Shown piece after piece: positions 16,389 to 24,802 of a DNA stretch of 33,414 nt. Position 1 is the first letter of the stretch; every line of letters begins with the position of its first letter. Source of the stretch: an uncultured Flavihumibacter sp. (lineage in GTDB: Bacteria > Bacteroidota > Bacteroidia > Chitinophagales > Chitinophagaceae). Under the pieces are notes generated by a model, which saw only the letters and a list, made by a program, of their open reading frames with translations, did no database searches and was not told where the DNA came from. Both the position numbers and the translations under genes were made by a program. The DNA lies in NCBI GenBank assembly GCA_946482545.1, contig CAMLRX010000048.1, positions 1 through 33,414 of the forward strand, in the 5' to 3' direction.

Positions 16389-17717
16389 TTAACTCCTTTC
16401 TTTCCGCCAGGCGATGGCCGTAAAGCCTATTGCAAGGATACAAGCCGCGATCAGCACGTAGAAACCGCCATCCCAGCCCCATGCATCTACAACATATCCC
16501 ATGGCGATGTTGGCAAACAGTGCCCCTCCGAGGTAACCGAATAACCCGGTAAGCCCGGCAGCCGTACCAGCCGCTTTTTTGGGAACAAGTTCAAGTGCAT
16601 GCACACCTATCAGCATCACGGGACCATAGATCAGGAACCCGATCGCAATCAATGCAAGATGATCGATAGATGGATGGCCGGGGGGATTTTTCCAGTAAAC
16701 CACTACTGCAATCAGCACCAGCATCATGTACAAAATAGTAGCGGGGGCGCGCTTCCCGCGGAAAATTTTGTCGCTTAGCCAGCCGCAGATAAGTGTTCCG
16801 GGAATACCGGCATATTCATACGCGAAGTAAGCCCAACCGGTTTCAGCAATAGAGAAACCTTTTGCTTCCTTCAAATAGGTAGGAGCCCAATCAAGAACGC
16901 CATAACGCACCAAATATACGAACGCATTGGCTGCTGCTATGTACCACAGCAATTTGTTAACCAAAACGTAATCTACAAATATCTGTTTTGCGCTCAGTTC
17001 TTTTTCATGCGCTTCCGTATAGTCGGGCGCGTAATCGTTTTTATATTTTTCGATGGAGGGAAGGCCACACGATTGTGGGGTATCCCGGATCAGCCAGAAA
17101 GCGATCAGTGCGATAACAATCGCGATCATGCCATGAAAATAGAATACGCTTCTCCAGTCGGCAAAGATGGCGATTCCCAAAGCGGCCAAAGGCCCTACCA
17201 GTCCGCCACCCACATTGTGCGCCACGTTCCAGATTGACATTTTCACACCGCGTTCACGGAGCGAAAACCAGTGCACCATCACGCGTCCGCATGGAGGCCA
17301 GCCCATTCCCTGGAACCATCCGTTTATAAAAAGTACCGTAAACATAATGGCGATAGAACCGGTAAGAAAAGGAAAGATGCCCATCGCGATCATGGTGCAT
17401 GCGGAAAGCAACAAGCCAACGGTAAGGAATATACGCGCATTGCTTCTGTCGGATATATTCCCCATCAGAAATTTACTGAGTCCGTAGGCGATGGATACCC
17501 CGGACAATGCAATACCCAGTTCTCCTTTGGAAAAGCCCCTGGCGATTAAGTCGGGCATGGCAAGCGAAAAATTCTTGCGCACAAGGTAGTAACCTGCATA
17601 ACCGATGAATATACCCAGGAATACTTTCAATCGCATCATCCTGTATTCGGGATCAATTTTATCGGGTTCGAGCAATCGTTGGTGTGGCGCGGGCGCAAAA
17701 AGAGCGGCTAGTTTCAT
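16389..17717 (-). CDS. glpT: glycerol-3-phosphate transporter (GlpT family, MFS)
   Basis: Inner-membrane antiporter exchanging external glycerol-3-phosphate for cytoplasmic phosphate. The 442-residue protein resembles E. coli GlpT along its whole length: N-terminal [21 protein letters not shown], the long [13 protein letters not shown] motif, [38 protein letters not shown] and [13 protein letters not shown]. The two substrate-binding arginines are R47 and R271, and the conserved His is H167. Twelve transmembrane segments are expected. Its start overlaps the glpD stop by 4 nt (ATGA), so the two are translationally coupled, and susC follows 37 nt later. This is the strongest evidence that the SusCD locus handles a glycerol-3-phosphate-yielding substrate. 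Confidence 0.97.
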   Translation of the reverse strand: MKLAALFAPAPHQRLLEPDKIDPEYRMMRLKVFLGIFIGYAGYYLVRKNFSLAMPDLIARGFSKGELGIALSGVSIAYGLSKFLMGNISDRSNARIFLTVGLLLSACTMIAMGIFPFLTGSIAIMFTVLFINGWFQGMGWPPCGRVMVHWFSLRERGVKMSIWNVAHNVGGGLVGPLAALGIAIFADWRSVFYFHGMIAIVIALIAFWLIRDTPQSCGLPSIEKYKNDYAPDYTEAHEKELSAKQIFVDYVLVNKLLWYIAAANAFVYLVRYGVLDWAPTYLKEAKGFSIAETGWAYFAYEYAGIPGTLICGWLSDKIFRGKRAPATILYMMLVLIAVVVYWKNPPGHPSIDHLALIAIGFLIYGPVMLIGVHALELVPKKAAGTAAGLTGLFGYLGGALFANIAMGYVVDAWGWDGGFYVLIAACILAIGFTAIAWRKERS

Positions 17718-19303
17718 ACGGCAGTTGGCTGGTCTTGTTTTTTTATTTTAAAATGTTCTGGCAGGTAATATTGTACAGTATGTTGAAAATCGGTAATCTG
17801 CTGCTGTTTCCAGGCCTCATCCTTTTGAAGCAGCGTGGCCATAATTTCCGCTACGCGGGGCGCCGCTCTTAAAGCGGCAGCGGCATCCAGCAATACGGCA
17901 CGCGTGCGCCGGGAAAGCACATCTTCCACGGAACGCGCCATCTCCTCCTGAACCGCCCAGATCACCTGCGCTTTGCGGATGCCCAACTCTTCGCTTACCC
18001 ATTCCTGTTGTTCTTCATGAAGTTGTTTTACAGCCGCGGCATCAGCGCCATAATAGTATAGCGGATCATTCCAATCTACCTTCGGCACATAACCATGCAC
18101 CCGGAGTTGTTTGGTACCCGTCTGTGTTTTCGGCCATTTCAATACTTGCTCTATCTTATCCACCAGGTCCTCTCCCATTTTCCGGTAGGTGGTCCATTTT
18201 CCGCCCAGCATGGTAAAAAGGCCGGAAGGAGCCACAATAATTTTATGACTACGCGAAATCTCTTTTGTTTTTTGCCCCGGTTCCGCTGCCGCTAAGGGGC
18301 GCAATCCCGCGAACACGCTCAGCACATCAGCTCTTTTGGGCTTCTGCACCAGGTATTTCCCTGCTGTATCAAGGATAAACGCGATCTCTTCATTCAGGGC
18401 CACCGGCTCAAGAGAAGCATGCTCTACGGGCGTATCAGTTGTACCAACCACCAGTTTTCCATGCCAGGGCACAGCAAACAATACTCTTCCGTCAGGCGTT
18501 TCAGGAATCATCAGGGCCTCGTTGCCCGGGAGAAATTTACTGTCCAGTACAATATGCACCCCCTGACTGGCCGTTGTGCTCTTTCGTACTCCAGGCCGGT
18601 CCATGCGCAAAATATCATCCACAAATACACCGGTCGCATTCACCACCACCTTCGTGTTTATTTCAAATGGCTCCCCGGTTTCCAGGTCGCGCGCCTCCAC
18701 ACCGGTAATCCTGCCGTTAGCGTCTTTACACAATGATGTCACCTTTACATAATTCACTACAACGCCGCCCCTGTCTTCAATTGTTTGGGCAAGGTTCAGG
18801 GCCAGACGCGCATCATCAAATTGCCCGTCATGGTACAATACACCACCTTTAAGGCGGTCACGGACAATAGTAGGTAAACGGGAAATCACTTTTTCGGGGC
18901 GTACAAACACCGAAGCGCCAAGACTAAGTCGTCCGGCAATCCAATCATACATTTTTAGACCAACGGTATATTTAATCCTGTCCCACCATGAATACACCGG
19001 GATAATAAACGACAGATTCCGCACCAGATGGGGCGCATTCTTCACCAACAGCCCACGCTCTATACTCGCCTCACGCACAAGAGCAATATCTCCCTGCGCC
19101 AGGTAACGCACGCCGCCGTGTACCAGTTTGGTGCTTTTGCTGGAAGTGGATTTGGCAAAATCAGACTGCTCCAGCAACAACACCCTGTACCCACGCACTG
19201 TTGCCTCCAAAGCAGTACCCAGCCCGGTAGCTCCTCCGCCAATCACCACCATATCCCAGGTAGTAACGGTTCTCATATTTTCTATACTTGCGTTCCTGTT
19301 CAT
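17714..19303 (-). CDS. glpD: FAD-dependent glycerol-3-phosphate dehydrogenase
   Basis: Membrane-associated flavoenzyme oxidising sn-glycerol-3-phosphate to dihydroxyacetone phosphate and passing electrons to quinone. The 529-residue protein has the N-terminal FAD-binding signature [13 protein letters not shown] (residues 17-29) with an acidic residue (E40) ending the second strand. The GlpD motifs [28 protein letters not shown] and [16 protein letters not shown] follow, then a C-terminal helical domain. An in-frame ATG at 19276 (MRTVTTWDM) is an alternative start with the FAD motif still intact. It heads the glpD-glpT-susC-susD run and is preceded by 281 nt of non-coding, regulatory-looking sequence. 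Confidence 0.96.
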   Translation of the reverse strand: MNRNASIENMRTVTTWDMVVIGGGATGLGTALEATVRGYRVLLLEQSDFAKSTSSKSTKLVHGGVRYLAQGDIALVREASIERGLLVKNAPHLVRNLSFIIPVYSWWDRIKYTVGLKMYDWIAGRLSLGASVFVRPEKVISRLPTIVRDRLKGGVLYHDGQFDDARLALNLAQTIEDRGGVVVNYVKVTSLCKDANGRITGVEARDLETGEPFEINTKVVVNATGVFVDDILRMDRPGVRKSTTASQGVHIVLDSKFLPGNEALMIPETPDGRVLFAVPWHGKLVVGTTDTPVEHASLEPVALNEEIAFILDTAGKYLVQKPKRADVLSVFAGLRPLAAAEPGQKTKEISRSHKIIVAPSGLFTMLGGKWTTYRKMGEDLVDKIEQVLKWPKTQTGTKQLRVHGYVPKVDWNDPLYYYGADAAAVKQLHEEQQEWVSEELGIRKAQVIWAVQEEMARSVEDVLSRRTRAVLLDAAAALRAAPRVAEIMATLLQKDEAWKQQQITDFQHTVQYYLPEHFKIKKQDQPTAV

Positions 19304-19342
19304 GCCGACAAATTATTTTCAACTATATATCGAAAATAATAA

Positions 19343-19365
19343 AATGTACCAACGCAAGGTACATT
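19343..19365. promoter_or_regulatory. perfect palindromic element upstream of glpD
   Basis: AATGTACC (19343-19350) and its exact inverse GGTACATT (19358-19365) flank a 7-nt spacer, 40 nt before the glpD ATG. It could be an operator for a dimeric regulator or a leader hairpin. No T tract follows, so it is not a terminator. Confidence 0.45.
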
Positions 19366-19483
19366 GTTTTCCGATATACCTATTTTTCCGATATTAATTG
19401 ATTGTTATCAATAAATGAAGAAATTGTTAACACCCGTCAGCGAATTAAAAAACTGGTATACAACGATTTAGAAAGAACGAGAA

Positions 19484-19557
19484 TGTAAACGTTTGCGTAA
19501 GTATTTTCTGGCCTGCTAAATGTGAAAGCGCTGGAAAGCAGGTTGAAAACGATCATT
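19484..19557. promoter_or_regulatory. cluster of LacI-type operator-like motifs upstream of glpD
   Basis: TGTAAACGTTTGCG (19484-19497), TGAAAGCGCTGGAA (19523-19536) and TGAAAACGATCATT (19544-19557) share TG(A/T)AA(A/G)CG, the left half of the LacI/CcpA-type operator. The first is the best and contains the palindrome AAACGTTT. They lie 180-255 nt upstream of glpD. No LacI-family gene is in the window, so regulator identity is speculative. Confidence 0.35.
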
Positions 19558-19584
19558 CCGGTTGGTAATTGAAAAGGAAGATTG

Positions 19585-20937
19585 CTATTTCAATGCTGGT
19601 ATTTGAAGGCCGCCGAGCAATTTCCGGGAGATTTTATTGAACCTGAAATTCAGCAATACGGAAGAGAAACTCAGTCCTATCACGAAGCCGATCCATATTC
19701 CAGTGGCGCCCATCCCCGCTTTGAATGCGAGGTAATAGCCTGTTGGTATGCCCAGCACCCAGTAAGCGATGGTCACCAACAGGGTGGGTACTTTCACATC
19801 CCGCACACCGCGGAGTAGGCCTACCCCAATTGATTGTGTGGAATCCGATATCTGAAAAAGCGCCGCGAACAACAATAAGAAAGCCGCGGTGTCCACTACT
19901 TCAGCATTGCTGTTGAAAGCATGGGGCAACAGATTTCTGAAAAGAATGAAGAAGATGCCACAAGCCACACCATATATAAGTGCGGTGTAGAGTGTACTGA
20001 AACCAATGCGTCGCAAGCCTGAAAAATCATTCCGCCCATAACTTCCGCTTACGCGGATACTTCCGGCCTGCGATAAGCCAACCGATACCATAAACGTAGC
20101 AGAAGCGCAGTTCAGCGCGATCTGGTGCGCAGCCTGTTGTGTGGCGCCCAACCACCCGATCATAATACCCGAAACGGAGAATGCGCCTGCTTCCATGCCG
20201 TATTGTAAACTGGAAGGAACGCCAATCTTCAGCAATTCCCACCAGGAGTGCAGCTTCAGGACCCATTCCGACCGCCGCCATTTGCCATACACACTGAACC
20301 TTTTCTTTTTTAAGATCACCCAGAGCAATACAACAAAGATGACCGCCCTCGAAAATAAAGTGGTTAGTCCGGCACCAACGAGCTCCAGGCGTGGCATACC
20401 CAGTTTTCCGAAGATGAAAACCCAGTTCAGAAAGGTATCCAGCGGAAGGGAAAATAGTGAAAGGGCCATGGCCAGCCGTGTATATTCGAGTCCATCGGTG
20501 AATTGTTTGAGCGCGAGGAACATCATCATCGGAATAATGCTCCATCCCATAATAGCCAGGTACGGTTCCGCCAAAGCGGCCACTTCCGGGTCCTGCCCCA
20601 TGCTGTACACGATCTTCCGGCCCAGTACCACACACAAGGCGATCAGCACCCCGGTAAGGGCGCAGAGCCAGAAACCGTTGTAGGCGTAGTGCGCCACTTT
20701 GCGTTGATCGCCGCGGCCGTTGTGGATAGCCACGAGGGGAGAAATGGAAACGGTAATGCCAATGCCGAGTACATAAGGAATACCAAGCATATTGGTAACA
20801 AGGGAGGAGGCTGCAAGTTGTTTGTAACTGATGGCGCCCACCATGGCAGAGTCGATAAGTCCCAACGCGATCTGCGTGAGATTACCCAATATAAGTGGAC
20901 CGGCCACCTGCAATGTTCTTACCGCCTCTTTTTTCAT
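19585..20937 (-). CDS. MATE family efflux transporter
   Basis: Inner-membrane cation-coupled exporter of the multidrug and toxic compound extrusion family. The 450-residue length and about 12 hydrophobic segments fit. The N terminus MKKEAVRTLQVAGPLILGNLTQIALGLID (split here only by description) and the motif around MVGAISYKQLAASSL match the MatE N-terminal repeat. The second half repeats it with MEAGAFSVSGIMIGWLG. I start at the ATG 16 nt after glpK. A frame 147 nt longer would overlap glpK and has no membrane character. It lies between glpK and the glpD gap. Whether it serves glycerol metabolism or is a passenger is unknown. Confidence 0.92.
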   Translation of the reverse strand: MKKEAVRTLQVAGPLILGNLTQIALGLIDSAMVGAISYKQLAASSLVTNMLGIPYVLGIGITVSISPLVAIHNGRGDQRKVAHYAYNGFWLCALTGVLIALCVVLGRKIVYSMGQDPEVAALAEPYLAIMGWSIIPMMMFLALKQFTDGLEYTRLAMALSLFSLPLDTFLNWVFIFGKLGMPRLELVGAGLTTLFSRAVIFVVLLWVILKKKRFSVYGKWRRSEWVLKLHSWWELLKIGVPSSLQYGMEAGAFSVSGIMIGWLGATQQAAHQIALNCASATFMVSVGLSQAGSIRVSGSYGRNDFSGLRRIGFSTLYTALIYGVACGIFFILFRNLLPHAFNSNAEVVDTAAFLLLFAALFQISDSTQSIGVGLLRGVRDVKVPTLLVTIAYWVLGIPTGYYLAFKAGMGATGIWIGFVIGLSFSSVLLNFRFNKISRKLLGGLQIPALK

Positions 20938-20953
20938 AAGGCTGCAAAGGTAA

Positions 20954-22444
20954 CTAAAACTCCCAGCGCTGTACCCTGGCGATGGCTTTCTTCCAGTAAC
21001 GGTGTATGTTCTGGAGATCAGGGCTGTTTTCAGCCGGGACGTATTTTTTTTCGACGGAGTAAAAAGCTTTGATGGTCTCCACATTCTCCCAAACGCCTAC
21101 GGCGAGTCCGGCGAGGTAAGCGGCGCCCAGGGCGCTTTGCGAAACGAATCCCGGTTTTACCACAGGACGTTGTAAGAGGTTGGTTTGAAGTTGCAACAGC
21201 AGGTCGTATGCCACGGAAGAGCCATCCACCTTTAGTTCTGTAATGGCATACCCGTTCTCTTTTTCCAAGGCGGCCACCGCGTCGCATATTCCCAGCGCCA
21301 CCCCTTCCAGACTTGCTCTGGCAATGTGTCCTGCCGTAGTGCCCCGGCTGATGCCGATGATCATGCCTTTCGCATAAGGATCCCAGTAAGGGGAACCCAG
21401 ACCGCTGAAAGCGGGTACAAAATAGACACCACCGTTATCGGTCTCAGTTTGCGCGAGTTGCTCCACTTCGGCGGTGGTGTCGATGATGCCCAGTCCATCC
21501 CGGAGCCACCGGAAGGTGGAACTTCCGCCGAACACACTTGCTTCCAGGGCGTAAGTTGTTTTGCCGCCTATCTTCCAGGCGATCGTGGTCACAAGGTTGT
21601 TCCTCGACAAAATCGGTTGTTCCCCGGTATTCATGAGCAGAAAGCAGCCGGAACCGTATGTATTCTTGATGCTGCCCGGTTCAAAACACGCGTGTCCAAA
21701 CAGAGATGCGTGCTGGTCGCCGGCGATGCCCGCAATGGGGATGGCTGCGCCCAGTAAATTGGGTTCCGTTTCCGCCACTACTTCATCGCAATCCACCACT
21801 TTGGGGAGCATGAGCATGGGGATGGAGAAAAGCCTGCAAAGTTCCTGGTCCCATTGCTGGGTATGAATATTAAAAAGAAGTGTGCGCGAGGCGTTCGTTA
21901 CATCGGTGATGTGTTGTTTGCCGCCCGTCAGTTTCCATACCAGCCAGGAATCTATGGTTCCGAAGGCGAGTTTTCCCTCTTCCGCCTTTCTTTTTGCCCC
22001 TGGTACTTCGTTAATGATCCACTGTATTTTGCTGGCGGAGAAATAAGCGTCGAGGATGAGCCCGGTTTTCTCGCGGATCATTTCACTCATGCCCTGGTAG
22101 TGCAGTTGGTCGCATATTTCAGCGCTTCTTTTGTCTTGCCAGGCAATGGCGTTGTAAATGGGTTTGCCTGTTTCGCGGTCCCACACGATGGTGGTTTCCC
22201 GCTGGTTGGCAATGCCGATGGCGGCGATATTTTCAGGTGCGATGGCGGCATCTTTGATTACTTCACGCGCGGCATCCAGTTGGGAGTACCAGAGTTCTCC
22301 GGGATCAAATTCAATCCAGTCGGGGCGCGGGTAATGCTTTTCAAAATCCTTCTGTACACGGGCCAGTACCTTACCATGCCTGTCCACCAGGGTTGCCCCT
22401 GCGGTGGAGGAAGCCAGATCCAGAGAAAGAATATATTTTTCCAT
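20954..22444 (-). CDS. glpK: glycerol kinase, atypical phosphate-binding loop
   Basis: Phosphorylates glycerol to glycerol-3-phosphate using ATP. The 496-residue length is normal for the FGGY family. Glycerol-binding residues are present: R82 and E83 (NQRETT), Y134 (DAYFSASK), and D243 and Q244 (AGDQHASLFGH). The motifs YNAIAWQDKRS, NTYGSGCFLLMNTGE and FVPAFSGLGSPYWDPYAKG are all typical. The N-terminal DxGTTSSR loop reads DLASSTAG (9-16), so the usual Gly becomes Ala and the nucleotide-contacting Arg becomes Gly, with Ser/Thr kept at the three hydroxyl positions. Reading frame is intact on both sides. The gene follows padR by 14 nt and precedes the MATE gene by 16 nt. No glycerol facilitator gene is in the window. 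Confidence 0.93.
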   Translation of the reverse strand: MEKYILSLDLASSTAGATLVDRHGKVLARVQKDFEKHYPRPDWIEFDPGELWYSQLDAAREVIKDAAIAPENIAAIGIANQRETTIVWDRETGKPIYNAIAWQDKRSAEICDQLHYQGMSEMIREKTGLILDAYFSASKIQWIINEVPGAKRKAEEGKLAFGTIDSWLVWKLTGGKQHITDVTNASRTLLFNIHTQQWDQELCRLFSIPMLMLPKVVDCDEVVAETEPNLLGAAIPIAGIAGDQHASLFGHACFEPGSIKNTYGSGCFLLMNTGEQPILSRNNLVTTIAWKIGGKTTYALEASVFGGSSTFRWLRDGLGIIDTTAEVEQLAQTETDNGGVYFVPAFSGLGSPYWDPYAKGMIIGISRGTTAGHIARASLEGVALGICDAVAALEKENGYAITELKVDGSSVAYDLLLQLQTNLLQRPVVKPGFVSQSALGAAYLAGLAVGVWENVETIKAFYSVEKKYVPAENSPDLQNIHRYWKKAIARVQRWEF

Positions 22445-22458
22445 AGTGCAACAGGGGA

Positions 22459-22803
22459 TTAACTTTTGAGTTCGCTGATGGCGCGCATGAGTTCGCCGAG
22501 ATAGCCGTACATCTCTTCCAACTGCTGCTTACCCAGGTCGGTAAGCTGGTAGTATTTACGGGGAATGCCTTCTTCCATTTCCACCCAGCGCGACTCTACG
22601 ATTTTTTCTTTTTTCAACCGGTTCAGCAATGGATAAATGGTGCCATCCGCGATATCCATATCGAACTGGCCCTTTATGTCGCTGATGAGTTCATAACCAT
22701 ACCGTTCTTTCTTCTGAAGCAACAGCATGATAATGTATTCAAACAATCCCTTTTTGAGCTGAGATTGCCAACGGGTCAGGAAATAGTTTGGGTTCTCCGA
22801 CAT
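22459..22803 (-). CDS. PadR-family transcriptional regulator
   Basis: Small winged-helix DNA-binding repressor, 114 residues, usual for the short PadR subfamily. The conserved core LLLQKKERYGYELISDI, then ADGTIYPLLNRL and YYQLTDLGKQ, spans about residues 22-95. A short C-terminal helix would form the dimer. It is the first gene of the padR-glpK-MATE group, 14 nt ahead of glpK, so it may regulate its own operon. The effector is unknown. PadR genes often sit beside transporters, so control of the MATE gene is an alternative reading. Confidence 0.93.
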   Translation of the reverse strand: MSENPNYFLTRWQSQLKKGLFEYIIMLLLQKKERYGYELISDIKGQFDMDIADGTIYPLLNRLKKEKIVESRWVEMEEGIPRKYYQLTDLGKQQLEEMYGYLGELMRAISELKS

Positions 22804-22810
22804 GTGAGAG

Positions 22811-22908
22811 AAGATTTTGAATTTTGGATTTTGGATTTTGAATGAAGCTTACTTCTTCCAAAATTTCTCCTCTCATTCAAAATTCAGCATTTAAAATTTA
22901 GAATTCAA
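22811..22908. repeat. AT-rich imperfect inverted repeat between padR and TPM genes
   Basis: Three near-copies of GATTTTGAATTTTGG-type sequence (22811-22845) face an inverted AAATTC-rich arm (22873-22908). The inner TTTTGAATGA/TCATTCAAAA pair (22836-22845 and 22873-22882) is perfect. A similar fragment occurs at 27783-27815. It separates the lemA-TPM group from padR-glpK and may stop or process the transcript. Confidence 0.55.
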
Positions 22909-22909
22909 T

Positions 22910-23698
22910 TTACCATGAGCCACTGGCTCCGCCACCGCCACCACTTCCACCACCGAATCCGCCGAAACCTCCTCCGCCGCCGGACCAGCCGCCACCGCCA
23001 CTTCGTCCACCGCCACCACCAAAACCGCCCCAGTCCATGAACACGGGGCCGTTCCAGCCACGGTACCCACGGCGCGACATCATGCCGCCACCGCCGCCGC
23101 CCCTGGAGATCAGGCTGATGATAATGATGATGACCGCCAATACGATGGCTCCGCCACCTATGCCACGTTCTTTCGTGCGCTTCCGGTCCCTGTATTCAGC
23201 AGGTGCCTTGTACTCACCGGCTGCGGCCTTCATAATGGATTCCACCGCATGGTCGAAGCCGCGGTAAAAATTTCCTTCCCGGAAAGCCGGTGTAATATCG
23301 TTGTCGATGATCTGTTTGGCGGTGATGTCGGGAACGGCGCCTTCCAGGCCGTACCCCGTTTCGATCCTTATCTTACGGTCATCTATAGCCGCAACAATCA
23401 CGATACCGTTGTTGGTGGCTTTGTTGCCCACACCCCAGTCGCGGAGGATTTTCAGTGCATACTCTTCTATTTCGTATCCGCCGAGACTTTTCACGGTAAC
23501 AACGGCGATCTGGTTAGAAGTACTGTCGTCGTAGGCTACGAGTTTCGCTTCCAGAGAGGCTACCTGGTCGGGCGTCATCACCTGCGCCAGGTCGTTCACC
23601 AACCTGGGCGGCGTGGGCCTTTTGGGAATATCCTGCGCCAGGAGCGCGGAAGTTCCCATCAGGAAGAGCAAACATATCAGCAGGAATTTCTTCATCAT
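22910..23698 (-). CDS. exported TPM-domain protein with glycine-rich tail (YgcG-like)
   Basis: The 262-residue product has a signal peptide (about 1-21, ALLAQ), a TPM domain (about 28-160; RLVNDLAQVMTPDQVASLE, then NGIVIVAAIDDRKIRIETGYGLEG) and one transmembrane segment near 180-195 (AIVLAVIIIIISLIS). The last 65 residues are almost all Gly, Ser, Trp and Phe. The TPM domain would be periplasmic and the tail cytoplasmic. TPM proteins have been linked to photosystem II repair in plants and to membrane roles in bacteria, with no settled bacterial function. It follows a second TPM gene by 5 nt in a lemA-TPM-TPM group, a common arrangement. An alternative start is the next codon. Confidence 0.9.
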   Translation of the reverse strand: MMKKFLLICLLFLMGTSALLAQDIPKRPTPPRLVNDLAQVMTPDQVASLEAKLVAYDDSTSNQIAVVTVKSLGGYEIEEYALKILRDWGVGNKATNNGIVIVAAIDDRKIRIETGYGLEGAVPDITAKQIIDNDITPAFREGNFYRGFDHAVESIMKAAAGEYKAPAEYRDRKRTKERGIGGGAIVLAVIIIIISLISRGGGGGGMMSRRGYRGWNGPVFMDWGGFGGGGGRSGGGGWSGGGGGFGGFGGGSGGGGGASGSW

Positions 23699-23703
23699 AA
23701 GGA

Positions 23704-24165
23704 TCAGTGCCCGAAGACGATTTCGTCGGGCAGTTCATTTTTATCGGTGTCGCTGTCATAGGGGAAGTGCGTGTGCAGGGCATCCCCGATATCGGTTACC
23801 ACGGCGGCAATGCCGTTCGCGATGTGGTCGCCATTGAAAGCGGCGATCATTTTGTCCACTTCCCTGCGCCAGTAATCATCCCCTACTTTCTCATGAATAC
23901 CTTTATCGCCATAAACGGCCAGTTGATGGTCTTTTAATGCGATGTACACCAGCACGGCGTTGCGGTCTTTCGTTTCGTGCATCTTCAGCCCGTGGAACAC
24001 TTCCAGGGCACGATCGATCGGGTTCACGAAACGGCAATGCGATTCAATGTACACGCGCACTTCACCGCTGGTTTTCTGTTCAGCCCATTTAATGGCTTCC
24101 AGGATCGGTTGTTGTTCCGATGCGGGAATAAGTTCTTTCTTCTTTGAAAAAGAGAATAGCGACAC
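23704..24165 (-). CDS. TPM-domain protein, soluble form
   Basis: A 153-residue protein consisting mostly of one TPM domain: AIKWAEQKTSGEVRVYIESHC, then NAVLVYIALKDHQLAVYGDKGIHEKVG and a C-terminal NGIAAVVTDIGDAL helix. It has no signal peptide or transmembrane segment, unlike its downstream neighbour, so it is probably cytoplasmic. It sits 14 nt after lemA and 5 nt before the membrane TPM gene. The function is unknown. The pairing suggests the two TPM proteins work on opposite sides of the membrane with LemA. Confidence 0.9.
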   Translation of the reverse strand: MSLFSFSKKKELIPASEQQPILEAIKWAEQKTSGEVRVYIESHCRFVNPIDRALEVFHGLKMHETKDRNAVLVYIALKDHQLAVYGDKGIHEKVGDDYWRREVDKMIAAFNGDHIANGIAAVVTDIGDALHTHFPYDSDTDKNELPDEIVFGH

Positions 24166-24179
24166 AGGCGATGTATTTA

Positions 24180-24770
24180 TCAGAATTTAACTTCAGGCGC
24201 TCTTTCACTTCCGGCTTCCGCAGCGAATCCTTCTTTGGGTGTGAAGCCGAACATGCCCGCGAATATATTCGTCGGGAAAGAACGCGCCTTTGTATTGTAA
24301 GCCCTTACCGCTTCGTTGAAATCATTTCTTGCCACTTTAATCCTGTTCTCTGTTCCTTCCAACTGAGCCTGCAGGTTGCGGAACGCATCGTTGGCCCTGA
24401 GGTTAGGATAGTTTTCAGTTACCATCAGCAACCTGCCGAGTGCCTGGGAAAGCTGGCCCTGTGCTGCCTGGAACTCTTTTAATTTCTCAGGTGTAAGATC
24501 AGCGGGATCAACCCTCATTTGCGTTGCCCTTGCCCTTGCATCAATCACATTTTGCAAGGTGGTCTTTTCAAAATCCGCTTCTCCTTTTACTGTATTCACG
24601 AGATTGGGGATGAGGTCAGCACGACGTTGGTAGTCGCTCTGTACGTTTGCCCATTTGTTTTTTACCACTTCATCCTGCTGCACCAGCGAATTGTATCCGT
24701 TGCAACCACATCCGGCCAGGATCAATAAAACAGCAGCTATTACAATTAGAACCAATGATTTACTCTTCAT
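24180..24770 (-). CDS. lemA: LemA family protein
   Basis: A 196-residue membrane-anchored helical protein. The N-terminal hydrophobic segment (about 5-20) ends in a lipobox-like LAGC, so it is either a lipoprotein or a single-pass protein. The LemA signature follows: YNSLVQQDEVVKNKWANVQSDYQRRADLIPNLVNTVKG (quoted here as the region about residues 26-63), then TENYPNLRANDAF and ARNDFNEAVRAYNTKARSFP. The coiled-coil body faces the outside. LemA function is not established, but genetic linkage to TPM proteins is common. It heads the three-gene group, 32 nt after the divergent GAPDH. Confidence 0.94.
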   Translation of the reverse strand: MKSKSLVLIVIAAVLLILAGCGCNGYNSLVQQDEVVKNKWANVQSDYQRRADLIPNLVNTVKGEADFEKTTLQNVIDARARATQMRVDPADLTPEKLKEFQAAQGQLSQALGRLLMVTENYPNLRANDAFRNLQAQLEGTENRIKVARNDFNEAVRAYNTKARSFPTNIFAGMFGFTPKEGFAAEAGSERAPEVKF

Positions 24771-24802
24771 TTTCTGAAAGATTTGATGGTGAGGGTTTAA
24801 AG

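Noticed and set aside
20938..21084. N-terminal extension of the MATE protein
   Set aside because: It would overlap glpK and lacks membrane character. The ATG at 20937 starts the usual family N terminus.
21326..22462. several plus-strand frames of 100-200 codons across glpK
   Set aside because: Antisense to glpK, no domain motifs, and no promoter in that direction.
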